Positions 34,301 through 45,720 of a stretch of DNA of 64,000 bases are shown here, one piece after another; position 1 is the first letter of the stretch; each line of letters begins with the position of its first letter. The position numbers and the translations under genes are program-made. The DNA is from Casuarius casuarius (taxonomy: Eukaryota > Chordata > Aves > Casuariiformes > Casuariidae), in NCBI GenBank assembly GCA_003342895.1, contig PTFA01000303.1, positions 516,435-580,434 of the forward strand, in the 5' to 3' direction. A model generated the notes under the pieces. The model ran no database searches, was not told where the DNA came from, and saw only the letters and a program-made list of their open reading frames with translations.

Positions 34301-36399
34301 GCCCTATTATTGCAACAGAATTAATTGCACAGTGGCTATTACTAAGCACTAGGGATCTTCACCAGGCAGTGATGGACAGAATAGCTGAGCATTCGTAACC
34401 TTCAGATCTGGACCAGCGTGGGAGTTCTTGGCCATGAGGCTCTTTCCTTGTGATTGAACAAGAGAATGGAAGAGCTGAGAATTAAAGACTGAAATAAATG
34501 ACAGTATTCAAATCTTATAATGGTGATTTTCAAATTAGTATCTCCGTCCCCTCTGGGCTACCTGCATAGGCAGTACTTAACTTTCTCATTCACTGTTCAT
34601 GCCCGGGGCTGGAGCACCTTCACTTTGCTTTTAAGTCCTTTGATCTAGCAAAAAAAGGCACACTGATTAAAAAATGGAGAAAAAAAATGGAAAAAGGTGA
34701 GCAGCGGGACCCTGGTCCCGTGAAGGGTCCATGGGAGTTCTGCCAGCGATGCTAGTGCAGCACACGTGTCACTGCTGATACCGCCTCTCTCAGCGGCTGG
34801 TGTCAACAAGTGACTCTGTCGTGCACGGTCTCTCCGAGATGCGGAGGTCAGGTAGCTGGGTAGACTCCCCAGCTACCAAACAGTGCCAGAAACAGAAGCA
34901 GAAGAATTTTTAGCTAGATTTAGTTTGGAATTTGAGCAAGATAAAATGCACTCAGCTATTTGGACAGCTTAGTTATAGGCTACAGAGGATTCTGCCAAAC
35001 ACAGTTGCCTTTCTAAAAGGCACATCTTTGCTCTTCAGATACAGGAATTCCTTGGTCAGTGCTTTCCAGAAAATACATATTATTGGCATGGTCTTGACTA
35101 CCCTAAATTGCTTAATCTGAGACAATCTTTGCAATCTTTGGTGGGAAGAGGTTGTGGGAGGTGATGGTTAGATGGTTAGGCTGGTCTCAACGCTGCTGCC
35201 TGCATGCATTTCTCACGGTTGCCCAGATGCTGTTGAGTACTGTTCCCTCAGCTGATGTGCACCAGGACTCCTTTTGCACCCACTGGGTGCTAAGCCAAAT
35301 TTGCTGAATTTCTGTTTAAATCCCTTTTTTAAAAATGTAAGAAAATAACACAGCAAGCTGTGGCGCTACAGACAGCGCCTTGCAGGATCAGAGCTGTGAT
35401 GACACTTTTTGTTTTGGGCATTCCTCCCAAGGGCAGTACAGCACTGAGCCTGATGCATCCAGCTGATGCAATGCAGCGTCTTGTACTCATCACAGGATGA
35501 GCCCAAAAGCAATGTAACTGCGATAGCTCAGTTCCCCGTTCGCTGTAATGATCTTCATTAGGGAAATGAGCTGCCACTTTCTGGGGGAGTGCGCTTGCAC
35601 TGCTTCCCACCGCTCCCAGGTCAGAGCTTGGTGTGTCCAGAGCCTGATGCTGGGTCTCCATCCACACCTGCATCTTCTTGTCCTTTCTCCTGTATTTTTT
35701 CTTCCTGTTGGGTAAATCAAATAGTATATTAGGAACCGTTATACATACTCAGATCCACTCTCTCACAGGGGCCTTCCCTGTTTCCTCTGTATCTTAAGCA
35801 GGGCTGCGTATGCCCTAGTCTCGGCATTTGACTAGGCTGTTGGTTAGGTCAGCATCTCTGTTTCACTTGCTGGGAAAAGGGTGGCTCATTCGCCTCCCCA
35901 TTTATTTTCCTTTTCCATATCATAGCCACCCTTAACAGCTCTTAATCGTTCATTCTTCCTTTTTCCTAGTGTGTAAAGCCAGGCAGCGGTTTTAACCATT
36001 ACACTTTTGCATGACAGCATGACTTCAAGATGTCTCATACAGGCTGCCAGGAGAGCAGCCCTGCTCCTGAGTGACACTTCTATTGGCGTTCAAAAGGTAG
36101 AGGTGACTGCTGTAAAAAAGTGTCACCTAGCCCCAACGGAGCAGCGTAACAGTGTCGCCTTGAGCATGGTAACTGCTTGCACCCCTTCCCCTGGCTGCAC
36201 AGTCCGGGGGCAGGTTTAAGATCAAGGTCTGTCTCTTTGGAGACGAAGACTTGCAAAGGAATAAGCAGGGAATTAGCCTCGTTCCCATTGGGCTCAGATT
36301 TCCCTTAATTGTTTCAGTCTAGCTCGCACCAGAAGTCTCTCGTCACACTGTTCTCCCTAGACCTACAGCTGTCAACAGCGTTTCAGTCGTTTCTCTGGA
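31326..36399. other. No gene recognised
   Basis: About five kilobases with only scattered frames. The longest, 153 codons on the minus strand at 33204-33665, resembles no protein. A run of nine Gs lies at 33646-33654. The near-palindrome CGGGACC-CT-GGTCCCG lies at 34705-34720. A-rich sequence lies at 32462-32520. No named repeat is recognisable. Confidence 0.45.
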
Positions 36400-36960
36400 G
36401 TCCGGACTGCTTCCCAGGCTCCCCCCGCGTGCTCGGCTTTCATTCTCCAGTTGGGCCGGCCCCGCTCGCCGGCTGCCGGGGGGAGGCCGCCCACGTGGGA
36501 TGCGTGACCCCGGCTCCGGCAGAGGCAGGAAGGTGCCTGCGATGTGTTAGGTTTCACAGATCCCCTTTACCTGGCATGGGGGCCGAGCAGCTCGGCGGGG
36601 GCCCAGCCCGCCAGCGCGGTCTGCAACAAATCAAGGGGCCATCGACTGCTTTGCTGTGTTCCTGGCTGGGGGATTCGACAAGTCGCCTGCTTTCGCTCCT
36701 CCCGCTCCTCGTCAGGTCGCGATAGAGCTGCGGTAGCAAGCACAAAGGCAGACATGCGCTTGCTGGGGAGCAGAGGAGGAGGAAGCCTGCGCCTCCCTTG
36801 GACTACCTTCTCTCTCCCCGCGCCGTCATCTTTCCAGCAGGCACAGAAATGTGTTTCAGCTGGCTTTGGCCGCGAGCACAGTTCACCCTGTGGCAGGCCA
36901 CACAGGGCCGCGGTGCTGTGCTCGTACGCTTTTGGCAGGATAAAATGCTTCCTTGCAGGC
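36400..36960. other. GC-rich patch, weak CpG-island character
   Basis: This stretch is GC-rich with moderate CpG density, highest at about 36415-36620, and open on both strands because stops are few. The opposing frames of about 140-160 codons (36309-36725, 36544-37026, 36567-37013) overlap almost completely, which argues for composition rather than coding. It could be an eroded island or exon-flanking GC-rich sequence. I cannot choose. Confidence 0.4.
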
Positions 36961-38779
36961 AAGTCAGTACACATGCACAGTGTGTTTTCCAACTGTATGT
37001 GTGATGTTTTCAAAGATGTAAAATAATTTAGGTCTAATTAGATCATTCCAACTGCTGGTGATGGGTGAGCTACAGAATCATCTTGTGGGTGCCGGTGGCT
37101 GCCGCAGGGATGGCTGGGAGCTGCCCCCAGGGAACGGTGGGCCACTAACCATGATCAAAGGGTCAGCTGAACCCCCAAAGCCACCGCAGGGATATTTTTA
37201 AAAGTTTCTTCCATTGAAGAGAGCTGTTGTATTGTCCCTGTTTCGTGCTTTTTTCCTCCTGAAGTCTGGTGGTCTGGAACTCCCTCTGTGATCTCTGGTG
37301 TGCTAGGCAGGTTTTGGATATGTGTTTAGACTTGGAGACAACGAAAATAAGTGTGGTCTGGAGCAAGCTGAGCCTCCCAGGCAGCACTGATCCGGTGTAG
37401 AAGGAGTTTTGGGTTCTTCTGAGCAAGTCAGTGAGGTCTTGGTGCAGGAAGGTGAAATACAGGGGCAGATCATTTAAGGGGAGCAAGGACCCGAAGACTA
37501 TGACATCTGCAATGTCTTAATCAAAGTGCGCTTGCAACGGGCTTCCTCTTCGGTGTAGCACCGTGCTAGGACAAGCAAAACTGAAACAAATAGAAATCAT
37601 GGTGGGTTTCTGTTCCCTTGGAAGAATAATCAAAGGGAAACTGAGATCCTGTCCTTTTCTAGTGCCTTAGACAGTATTACAACCTGCTTCAAGTGAGGCA
37701 TATTTTCTTGTGTCCCAGACATGATGATTTTTGTATGTTCATTGAACAGAAACAGAAATATGTGCTATAAACACACCTTGTCATATAACCAACATCAAGG
37801 GAAGAGAAGGTCCCAGACCAGGAACATCACCTTTGGGACTTATAGGCTGTTTGAGGAGGGTTATGCTCAGTCTCCCTTTCTTTAGGGCTTGCTTGAGGAG
37901 CAGGAAGCATCTGTAGCTATTGTACCTCTGCTCCTCGGAACGCTAGTCCCAGACCCAGTTTTCCCAAGCTTGGTCAGAATAAGTCCAAGAGAGCAAAGAA
38001 ATAACTGCTTGTCCCTGTAACGGTGGCATGGCCATGATGTTTCTGTTGTGGTGAGCGAGTCAACCCCTGGGGAGAGCTGTGGGCTCTGCCAGAGCAGGAG
38101 CTCGCTTGCAAAGCCAAGAACAGCCACCAAACCTGGTCTCGCTTTCAGAGCTCACCATGTTGTCCAGGCTTTTGCATGCTACTTCGGTTGCGCTTACAGG
38201 CTTTGTAAGCCTTCCTCCTCCGCTTGATGCTGGCTGGCAGCGAACCGGGTGGGCGAGGGGGGTGACCGCCTTACTGTGAGCTGGGGTCCCCAGCCGTGAG
38301 GGCTGCACACTTCTCCAGCTACGCTTCGTGCAGCAGAAAAAGGCTGATGGAAATCTGTTGCAAAACTGATTCTGCACACCAGGGACGCTTTCCTTAAGGT
38401 ACTTGGGGCGAAAGACATTCATGTTGAAAGTAATAAGTTAATACAAACGACGCAGATTAGATATTCTGCCTCAGGATCAGTCAAAGAGTTAGTTGCTTTT
38501 GTCACTGAGCCATGCTGCATTAGGTTCACCTTAAGGCAAGAGATTTACCTGAGGGAATGTGTCGCTAGCATGCAGGAATTAGTTTCCATTAAGGATTTTG
38601 AGGGTTTTGTTGAAAACAGGACAGGATTTTGTTGTGTGATTGCTGCCACCAAAGCCCCTAAACATTTTCACGTTTCTGTGAAAAGCTCAGAATCTTTGGA
38701 AAAAAACATTTCATAAAAAATATGCTGGGAAAACATGATTTCACCACAGTTTCTGCACCACTATGTCGGAATAGGTAAG
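36961..38779. other. No gene recognised
   Basis: A pair of related direct segments sharing a 'ccgcaggga' core occurs near 37095 and 37180. Otherwise the region is ordinary. Frames at 38060-38422 overlap on both strands. Confidence 0.45.
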
Positions 38780-39010
38780 GAAGGAGATTTTTAATGCCTA
38801 ACGCTACTGTTACACGTCGCTTTTTAAAGTTGAAACAGGGTTTACGTAAAGCTATAGAGGCATATGCTCTGCATACACCGCAATCACTTTGCACACAGGA
38901 ATATATGTTTGCAAATTGGAGACTAATCATGCCAGGTTTACCAGCATCTCTCTTTGGAATACATAATGTAATAACCCAGACAAAAGTTACTTTGAATAGA
39001 ATAACTTTAT
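38780..39010. promoter_or_regulatory. Candidate conserved noncoding element
   Basis: An AT-rich block with several TAAT cores and no repeat signature. A plus-strand frame of 88 codons (38794-39060) runs across it and reads rather smoothly. I see no family resemblance, acceptor or donor, so I favour noncoding. A short exon of an unknown gene is the alternative. Confidence 0.22.
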
Positions 39011-39253
39011 CAGCACTGCTCCTAGGGTGCTCATCACAGGCTCATCATAGGATGACGTGACAGTAATGCCGCACGGAAATGCTCTGCCGTCCTTTCCAAC
39101 AGAAACGAGGAGTTGTGATACGGGGGCCTGTCAGATCTTGACAGGACATGTATAACATCTGGTGACAGTGTGGTAATTAACTTGCATCACCAGCGAGCAC
39201 TAACAATTTTGCTTGCACATGGTATGTAAGAACGGGGATTAATTTTGGATATC

Positions 39254-39272
39254 ATTTATTTATTTATTTATT
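39254..39272 (+). repeat. (ATTT)n microsatellite
   Basis: A short tetranucleotide run of about five units in otherwise AT-moderate DNA. Confidence 0.8.
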
Positions 39273-40479
39273 GTGAATCAGAGCACCCTTCTGGAAGTGC
39301 TGTGCCGCTGTCAGGGAGAAATTGAGCTTTGTAGACTTGTCCTTTAATACTGTCTGCTTCACTGGTTCCCATGTGTATTGGGATCCAGGCCAGCTGGTAG
39401 GACAGAAATGGAGAGGTGTCTTGGAAAGAGGGAGACCACTCTAAGGAATCCAGCAGCGTGTATGGTTTGGATCTCTTTGGCTCTGGCTGGTTAAATGGCT
39501 GTCTCTCGGTTGTTGCTGTCCCCATTCCCCGTGCAGTGCTGGCACAACTTCGCTGAAGTTCACAGTCTAACCTCTCCTCTTGCTGGATCCCAAAGCCTTA
39601 AATTAAATGAGCTTCTGGTAATTTGCTCTTCCTCCTTCAGCTTCCCCATAGTTTAACATTGCCTAATCTTTCTGCATAGAAACATCCCTCTACCACAGCG
39701 TTGCATCTGCGGGGGTAGATCAGCGCAGTGCAGAGAGGAAGAGGCAAACCTGAATCTGAAGTAGGCTCAGGGCCGTAATTGTTGCTTCCAGAGGTGAGTT
39801 TCAGGGAGACTTAATTAAGGGTCATGAAACATCCCAGCTGAGATTCTGACCTCGAATGGCAGTAAGGACTCTGCTAATGGCCCTATGCATTCTCAAATGT
39901 AACAAGTTAAACCTATGATGCCCTTCAGATTCCTCTCTCTTCCCCTTGATTTACGTCGATGTTCCTCCACTGGATTTATTCCAGTACAGAATAGCTCAGG
40001 CTGCTGTCTGTGGAGGGGAGAAGGCGCATCCTTCCCCGTGATCTCTCCAGGCCTCTGCATTTTGGAGAATGATTTTCTACTGCTTTGCTTCATCTCATGT
40101 TCCTTGCCACTCCAGCATATCTTGGAGGAGGAGAGACGCTGCTGCTGGGAATGTCCTGCTCCATTTCCTCTCTCCCAAGGCAAAGGTTTGCCGGGGAGGT
40201 TGGTGTATATCCTCTCCTCCCTCCTGGTCGGCCGAGGCGTGCAGAAAGCTTCGCATTGAACAATTCAGCAGCAGCTCGTATGCGTGGCCTCGTTCCCAGT
40301 CCGTAATGGATTCTGCCTAATATATATTCTCCTTCTCTCTAATTAAGTGGTAACACCTTGGTGGCAGAGCAAGCCTGTAAAATAATAAAGGGTTTTGCAC
40401 TTGGAGGCACGGGAAGGCAGGCCCTGGGGAGTGATCCTCCCCAAGATACAGAAATTATTGCAATTACGGAGCAATTGTA
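39273..40479. other. No gene recognised
   Basis: Several overlapping frames lie on both strands between 39893 and 40320. None resembles a known protein and no repeat can be named. Confidence 0.45.
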
Positions 40480-40700
40480 TGGAAAGGAGAATGGAACAGC
40501 AGACTTTTCAGACACACTTTTCCAGCATTAATATTTTTAATTAAGGTTATTGGCAGTGAGTTATGACTTTGGCATAACAGACGGCACAACCTCCACTGGC
40601 AATGCACGTGTGTTAAACTATCTTTCCCTGCAGCGGTTGAGAAAGTGCAAACGTGTTTCTGCAAATATTACCTTGTTGCCGTGCAGATTGTTCCCATCCA
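40480..40700. promoter_or_regulatory. Candidate conserved noncoding element
   Basis: The block carries the perfect palindrome TTAATTAA at 40537-40544, further ATTAAT and TAAT cores nearby, and no repeat signature. An 80-90 codon frame crosses it without resemblance to any family. The regulatory reading is inference. Confidence 0.25.
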
Positions 40701-40837
40701 CTGGCATGGGGACACTGCGGGAGCAGCGCAGTTCCCTCGCAATTCATGGAGCGATTTTATTAATGTCAGATAATCCTGAGAGCATCATCTTAATACCTGA
40801 TCACCTCACTGACTTCTGCTCAAGGAAATAAAGGTAC

Positions 40838-41120
40838 TGCTATTTTGCAGAAGGGGCAGCTGGGAGCCAGAGAGACATGGGGGGGCCAGATGATCAAAGG
40901 CATTTATATCTCTGAAGATGTCACTCAGTACCTAAAAGAATTTGAAAATCAATGTGTGTTAGGCACTTCTGAAAACTCCTCTCCCCACCCATCCCCTCAG
41001 GCACCTAGTCACATTTTTAAGAGCTTAAGTATCTTTGAGTATCGCGCAGTAAGCGATTTGCCCAAGGTCCCATGGAAAGCCAACATGGGATCAAGGAGCT
41101 GAAGCTGGGTCCTGGGGATC
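40838..41120 (-). mobile_element. Old MIR-type SINE, reversed, interrupted
   Basis: Two pieces in the same order and orientation resemble the reverse complement of a MIR element. One at 40838-40890 has 'attttgcagaaggggcagctgggagccagagag', like 'attttacagatgggaaactgaggcacagagag'. One at 41049-41120 has 'taagcgatttgcccaaggtcc' and 'gagctgaagctgggtcctgg', like 'taagtgacttgcccaaggtca' and 'gcagagctgggactagaaccc'. About 150 bp of other sequence lies between them, containing 'taaaagaatttgaaaat' and 'ttaggcacttctgaaaa', which look like another old repeat. Confidence 0.5.
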
Positions 41121-41639
41121 ACTACGCCCATTTATCATCCCAAACCCTGAGGGCAAAGGGTTCTGCTTTGAGGGATTTTTTTGTTGTGGGTGTCATGGAA
41201 GCATTCAATGCCCACAAAGGGCTAACCTCCCACCTGCTACCCTTTTCACTCCCCCAAGTTCTTCAGCTTGGAGATGTTGCAGTTTGATTATCCTACCGAA
41301 AATGTCCAAGTCCCCAGCCAAGACCCTGAAAGCATACAATTGTTGCAAAGATGCTGTTGGCCTGTACCTGGGGTTACTTCAGCTGCTGTGTGAAGGACAT
41401 AAGGCTATCATGGTGGTTTGACTTTGAAGACGTGAAGGCAGCTGTACGCAAGAAAACAAATATTCACTTTATGTTAATCAGAAGTGTTCAGTTTTTGGAG
41501 AGTCTACCGCCGCATGTGCACAAAATCAGGAGGTGTGACGTGCTGGGTACCTAGGCAATAGTCCCTTCAGATCACACTGAATTGTGGGGTTTGCAGCTCA
41601 GGTCTGTGGTCACTGAATTTAAGGTTAACCACTTCCCCC
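41121..41639. other. No gene recognised
   Basis: No supportable gene or repeat. Frames are under 75 codons and show no resemblance to known proteins. Confidence 0.45.
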
Positions 41640-41712
41640 TCCTGACTGTGATTGAGTGACCTCGGTTTTCTCAGCTGTAAAATGGGGCTAATAATGTGTC
41701 ACCTTATACAAT
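41640..41712 (+). mobile_element. Old MIR-type SINE fragment
   Basis: 'gtgacctcggttttctcagctgtaaaatggggctaataatg' closely follows the MIR signature 'cctcagttttcccatctgtaaaatggggataataata'. Only this 3' signature is clear; upstream sequence is too diverged. Confidence 0.6.
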
Positions 41713-41989
41713 GCCTTTTTCTTTTTTTTTGGCTGGCGCTGTGATCTCAAGCTGGCCAGGTCTCCTTTGCGGCGGGTTACAGTGCAGCAGCTATGTTGTT
41801 CCCCAGAAAATGAAGCGAGCTTCTTTGCCGCACTGCGAGCAGGCTGGAGGCCAACCGGGAGCAGTGCGTTTGTTAACGCACCCTTTCCGTCTTTCGATAG
41901 CTGGATACAGCTCTCGGCCTAGCCGGGAAAACATGAACCTATTTGCCTGGGCCATTTTATTTTGAGGGCTGCAAGGCCAGTGAGCTGAA

Positions 41990-42070
41990 TCTGTTACCAA
42001 CAGTCACTGTGACCCTGAGCAAGACATTCGACCTCTTTGTGTCTCCGTGTGTTTATCATTAAAGTTGAGG
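41990..42070 (+). mobile_element. Old MIR-type SINE fragment
   Basis: 'ctgtgaccctgagcaagacattcgacctctttgtgtctccgtg' matches the MIR core 'ctgtgtgaccttgggcaagtcacttaacctctctgtgcctcag'. It is followed by 'tttatcattaaagttgagg', the place of 'cctcatctgtaaaatgggg'. It lies 280 bp from another MIR-type piece in the same orientation. Confidence 0.6.
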
Positions 42071-42679
42071 AACGAGGTGCGACCTCAGGAGGGAACGTAT
42101 GGATGTAGAAATCGAAGAAGAGGTGATAAGCCACGGAGACATGGAGAGGGACAAAGAGATCTTGAGTTTCTCTGAAGTCTATGACAGACCTTGCCATTTA
42201 TTCTAAGAGGGGAGAGAGGGCAGGTTTCCTCAAGGTTTCCCAAAATGACATCCACACAATGACAGTGTTGGTGTGTTTTAGCTATTTTGGAGCATTTCAG
42301 GGAATTTTCAGTAGTCGGGTAAGGTGCTGTCAGTACAAATGTGTGCAGTGTTACTAGAGTGATTGGGGGTTTCAAACTTCGCTGCGTTTAAGACTGCATT
42401 TTCTGGGGCTTAAATAAAGGTCAGCTCCACACAATGATGCCATATTTCAAAGTTAATATCTTTTTTTTCACTTTGGGAAAACGTCACTTCCATCTTTGTC
42501 AAAGCTGACTGAAAAAGTTTTGTCCAGACTTTCCGAGAATATTCACCTTGGAGCAGAATGATATGTGGGAAAGATGAGTTGAAAAAGGCAACTTTCTGAG
42601 CACTAGGAATTACAATGGAAACTGTTCTGAATCATACTGACAGTAATGAGAGTTGAAACCCAGCATTTTGCAAGTCGTC
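42071..42679. other. No gene recognised
   Basis: AT-moderate DNA with no supportable gene or repeat. Confidence 0.45.
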
Positions 42680-42960
42680 CACAATTCATATTTCTGAGCC
42701 GTTAGATTTTGATATCATAAAGTAATATTCATTTTAATTATATAGACACCAGGCAACTCTACACGTCTATATCATTTTGCTTTCCCTTTGGACATAGACA
42801 TAGTCTATCAATGAGCAGTAGTTGTTTATTGCATTAATTCACAAACTGTTTCTCAGGAACACACTCAGAGGATTTTACTGGCAGTATAAATTCCCTAAGA
42901 TTTCTTATTTTCCTTTGCTTATTAGTCTAGATGCTAATGTAATCATTTAGATTTCCCATA
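42680..42960. promoter_or_regulatory. Candidate conserved noncoding element
   Basis: Strongly AT-rich, without open frames. A FOX-type core TGTTTATT at 42823-42830 is followed three bases later by ATTAAT, and TTTTAATTATA lies near 42735. The density of transcription-factor-like cores and absence of repeat signature suggest an enhancer. This is inference only. Confidence 0.3.
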
Positions 42961-45099
42961 TGACTTATCTTCAAACTTCTAAAGTAAAGTTCAAACCAGC
43001 GCTCCACATGCTATAGGATACTTTAAGCACTGGAAGAGTTTTGCTGTATTTCCACGTTTTGTGCCTGGGATATTTCTGTATATTGCCCTTTTGAAAGGCC
43101 AGAGGACATGGGTCGCTTCTGACTTTTCTCTGGCCCTAAAGCATCTTGGCTCTAGACAGCCAAGCAAGGTCCTTCCAGCTTTCTGCGTAGCTATGGAAGG
43201 TGTCAGGTCAGTCCCTTCTTGCCTCTGCTCCAGGATAATCCAGTCAGGTGCCAGGGAGATGACCCCTCTCCCGGCCAGGTGGGAGGTCATCAGAGTCACC
43301 CACTGCTCTCTTCCCTGGGGTTTGCTCAGTGCCTTGTGACAAGCTGTGAGTTGGAGGTAGAGGAGACAAGAACTACTGGACACAGCTGGGCTTTGTCCTT
43401 GGGGCAAAGGCCCAAGAGAGGATGAAGCCGGCCTGCACCCTTCTCAAATCCGTGGGCAAAGGGGTGAGCAACAGAAGAAAAGCGCTAATCTTGTCTCTGA
43501 GTTCTTGCCAGGGCTCTTGTGCTCTGGAGCCATATACTGCCTTGAGCCCAGCGCTGAGTTGCAGAACGCATCGTGCCCAAAGTAATTTCCAGGCGAAATT
43601 GCTGTAAAGAAAAAATTGACTTTTGACATAGGCTGATAAGCACTGATGTTTGTTTCCAAGAGTTTGTATTTTATGCAATTTAATGCTTAACAATGACTGA
43701 CAACAGTAGTGTTGGGAAAAAAACATTAAAAATGAGGAAACTGCAGTCATTTCAGTCTGCTGCAAGCTTTTCTCCTGGTGGATTTTCCACTGCCTGAATC
43801 CTGTGGTTTTCAACATGAAGCCTGGTCTTTCATATGGCATTGGTTTTGCAAGTGCAAGGTTGAATTCCCCAAATATCAAAGTGAATATCAATGTTCCAGC
43901 TGAATGCAAAGCCATAACTCTACAGCAGGGATACATTGAATGTTGTCCAGTCTTTAAAGGGGAAACATCTTTTTCCTCTATAATTAGATTATCTTTATGA
44001 ATGGGAAAAATGAAATGAGTGTTAATGTAGGCTTTCTGCTTCTAAGAAATGCCCCTTAATTGGTGTTCTTGCTGAAAGCCCAGTTTTGAAGGAAAGAAAG
44101 AGTCAGTTAAGCTTGGAATTTTAGGTCATCAATCATTTCTGTTTCGATCGATACCTCCGTTAGGACAAATATAACAAGGATTTGGAGGCGGAGGACCAGA
44201 GGCAAGGTAGAAAGGAATAGACAGTATCAGTGTCTGATTCTCCTTTACTGATGGATAACATGATATAGTCTAAAATAAATCATCCTAGGAGTCTCAGGAC
44301 GTCTTTTCACAGTCTTTGGTAGGGGTACCTTCTGCCCATTCTTTGCTCCATGTTTTTAGCACTGGAAGTGCTGCTCACTCTGCTTCAGTCTGTCGTGCAA
44401 ATGTGGCAATGAGGAGGTGGAAGAGCATCTGTTCCCCAGGTGGGGCACACGGAGAGTTCACTGGGGATGGCACAAAACGAGGGTGAGGAGGGTGCCAGAG
44501 GGTAGAGTAGGTTGAAACATCCTCAGAGGGAGTCATGAGCATCTCAGGGCTCTCTCCAAAACATATGGATCTCACCAGTGTCTGAAACGTCCTATCCCAG
44601 GAGCCACGGATGCTTATTGATTTGTCAGTGGAGCAGAGATGCGGGATGGAGAGCGCGGGGTATATATGGTGCCCAGAGGCTTTGTATGAAGATGTAACTA
44701 AATCCTTTGGCATTTCTCCAAAGGGGCAGCAGCTGGCTGTGTCAGATCAAAGCGTCCAGTTGAATATTGTAACTGGTGGCTCAGTCTGCTCTCTTTACTT
44801 TGTTTCAGTATATTTCTGGGTGGTCATCATGGCAGTTATTGACCCAGTGGCCAAGTTCATCCTGACTGTTGACCCAAGGATCCTCAATCATAGTCTTTTC
44901 CCATGCCTTAGCTTAGAAATATTAGTCCTGATTCTCTCCGACACACGTATATCGTCTTAGAGCTACCAGTAGCTTCCAGGGTGGCTACTCAGAAAGCGAG
45001 GAAGTCCTGTGAAATGACGGGGGAGTCAGCACAAGTAGTCTGTTGAGACCCTGAAGCATCAATGCTTCTTGCCAGCTATAGATCCCCTTTGTTTATTTC
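42961..45099. other. No gene recognised
   Basis: A 187-codon minus-strand frame at 43373-43936 and a 138-codon one at 42991-43407 show no domains, signal peptide or resemblance to known proteins. I treat both as chance. No named repeat is visible. Confidence 0.45.
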
Positions 45100-45270
45100 C
45101 ATCTTTATTCATCATCATCATCATTATTTATTAATTAGCTTTGTTTGCCGAGCCAACAGTGTGAGCTCATGTCTGGACTCCAGCGCATCTATAATTAATT
45201 GGTAACTGTTGCTTTGTGCTGTTGTGAACAAAGAAGTGGTGAGTCATAACACGAAGCTGCTGGGAATTCA
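45100..45270. promoter_or_regulatory. Candidate enhancer with inverted SOX-type pair
   Basis: An AT-rich block with TAATTAATT at 45192-45200 and two SOX-type cores facing each other: CTTTGT at 45212-45217 and ACAAAG at 45228-45233, ten bases apart. There is no open frame and no repeat signature apart from the CAT run. Paired inverted SOX cores are known in SOX-bound enhancers, though the spacing here is larger than the classic dimer site. The function is inference. Confidence 0.32.
45110..45124 (+). repeat. (CAT)n microsatellite
   Basis: Five CAT units at the left edge of an AT-rich block. Confidence 0.75.
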
Positions 45271-45429
45271 GAGATGATGAACCGCAATCCGGCTCCTCTT
45301 TGAGCAGGGGGAAAATCTGGAGTGAAATGGTTCCTTTAAGAGCTGTACCTTTGGACTACACCTTAAGAAATGAATGATCCTATGTCACACTGTCAGAAAT
45401 CTTCCTTAACAGCCTGGAGTCTACTCTAA

Positions 45430-45720
45430 ATCAAATAAAGCTTTTCCTTTTAATAACAGCTTTACTTCCTCCGCTCTGCTGACCTTAAAATGAGAATCAA
45501 AGGGAAAAAGATATCATACATAAAACAAAAAGAAAGAAAAACACAAAGAAGTGAATTGAATTCCACCTAAATGTCACCTTGCAAGTTGGGCTTTATTATT
45601 TTGATAGCAAGGCAATTTCGCTGACAAATCTGTTATCGGCTGCATGTTGTACAAAAGCAAAGGAAGGCATGTTATAGGTCATTGAAAAGTCATTTTTAAA
45701 TAACACTGGTCTAAGTAGTG
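45430..45720. promoter_or_regulatory. Candidate conserved noncoding element with TCF/LEF-type core
   Basis: An AT-rich block containing ATCAAAGGG near 45496, a TCF/LEF-like core, and many A-rich stretches. No frame of interest crosses its centre. Low confidence, as A-rich spacer DNA would look similar. Confidence 0.22.

Noticed and set aside
36544..37026. 160-codon plus and 148-codon minus frames
   Set aside because: Near-complete overlap on opposite strands in a GC-rich patch; no homology seen.
43373..43936. 187-codon minus-strand frame
   Set aside because: No recognisable domain, no splice signals of note, and a composition typical of read-through spacer.
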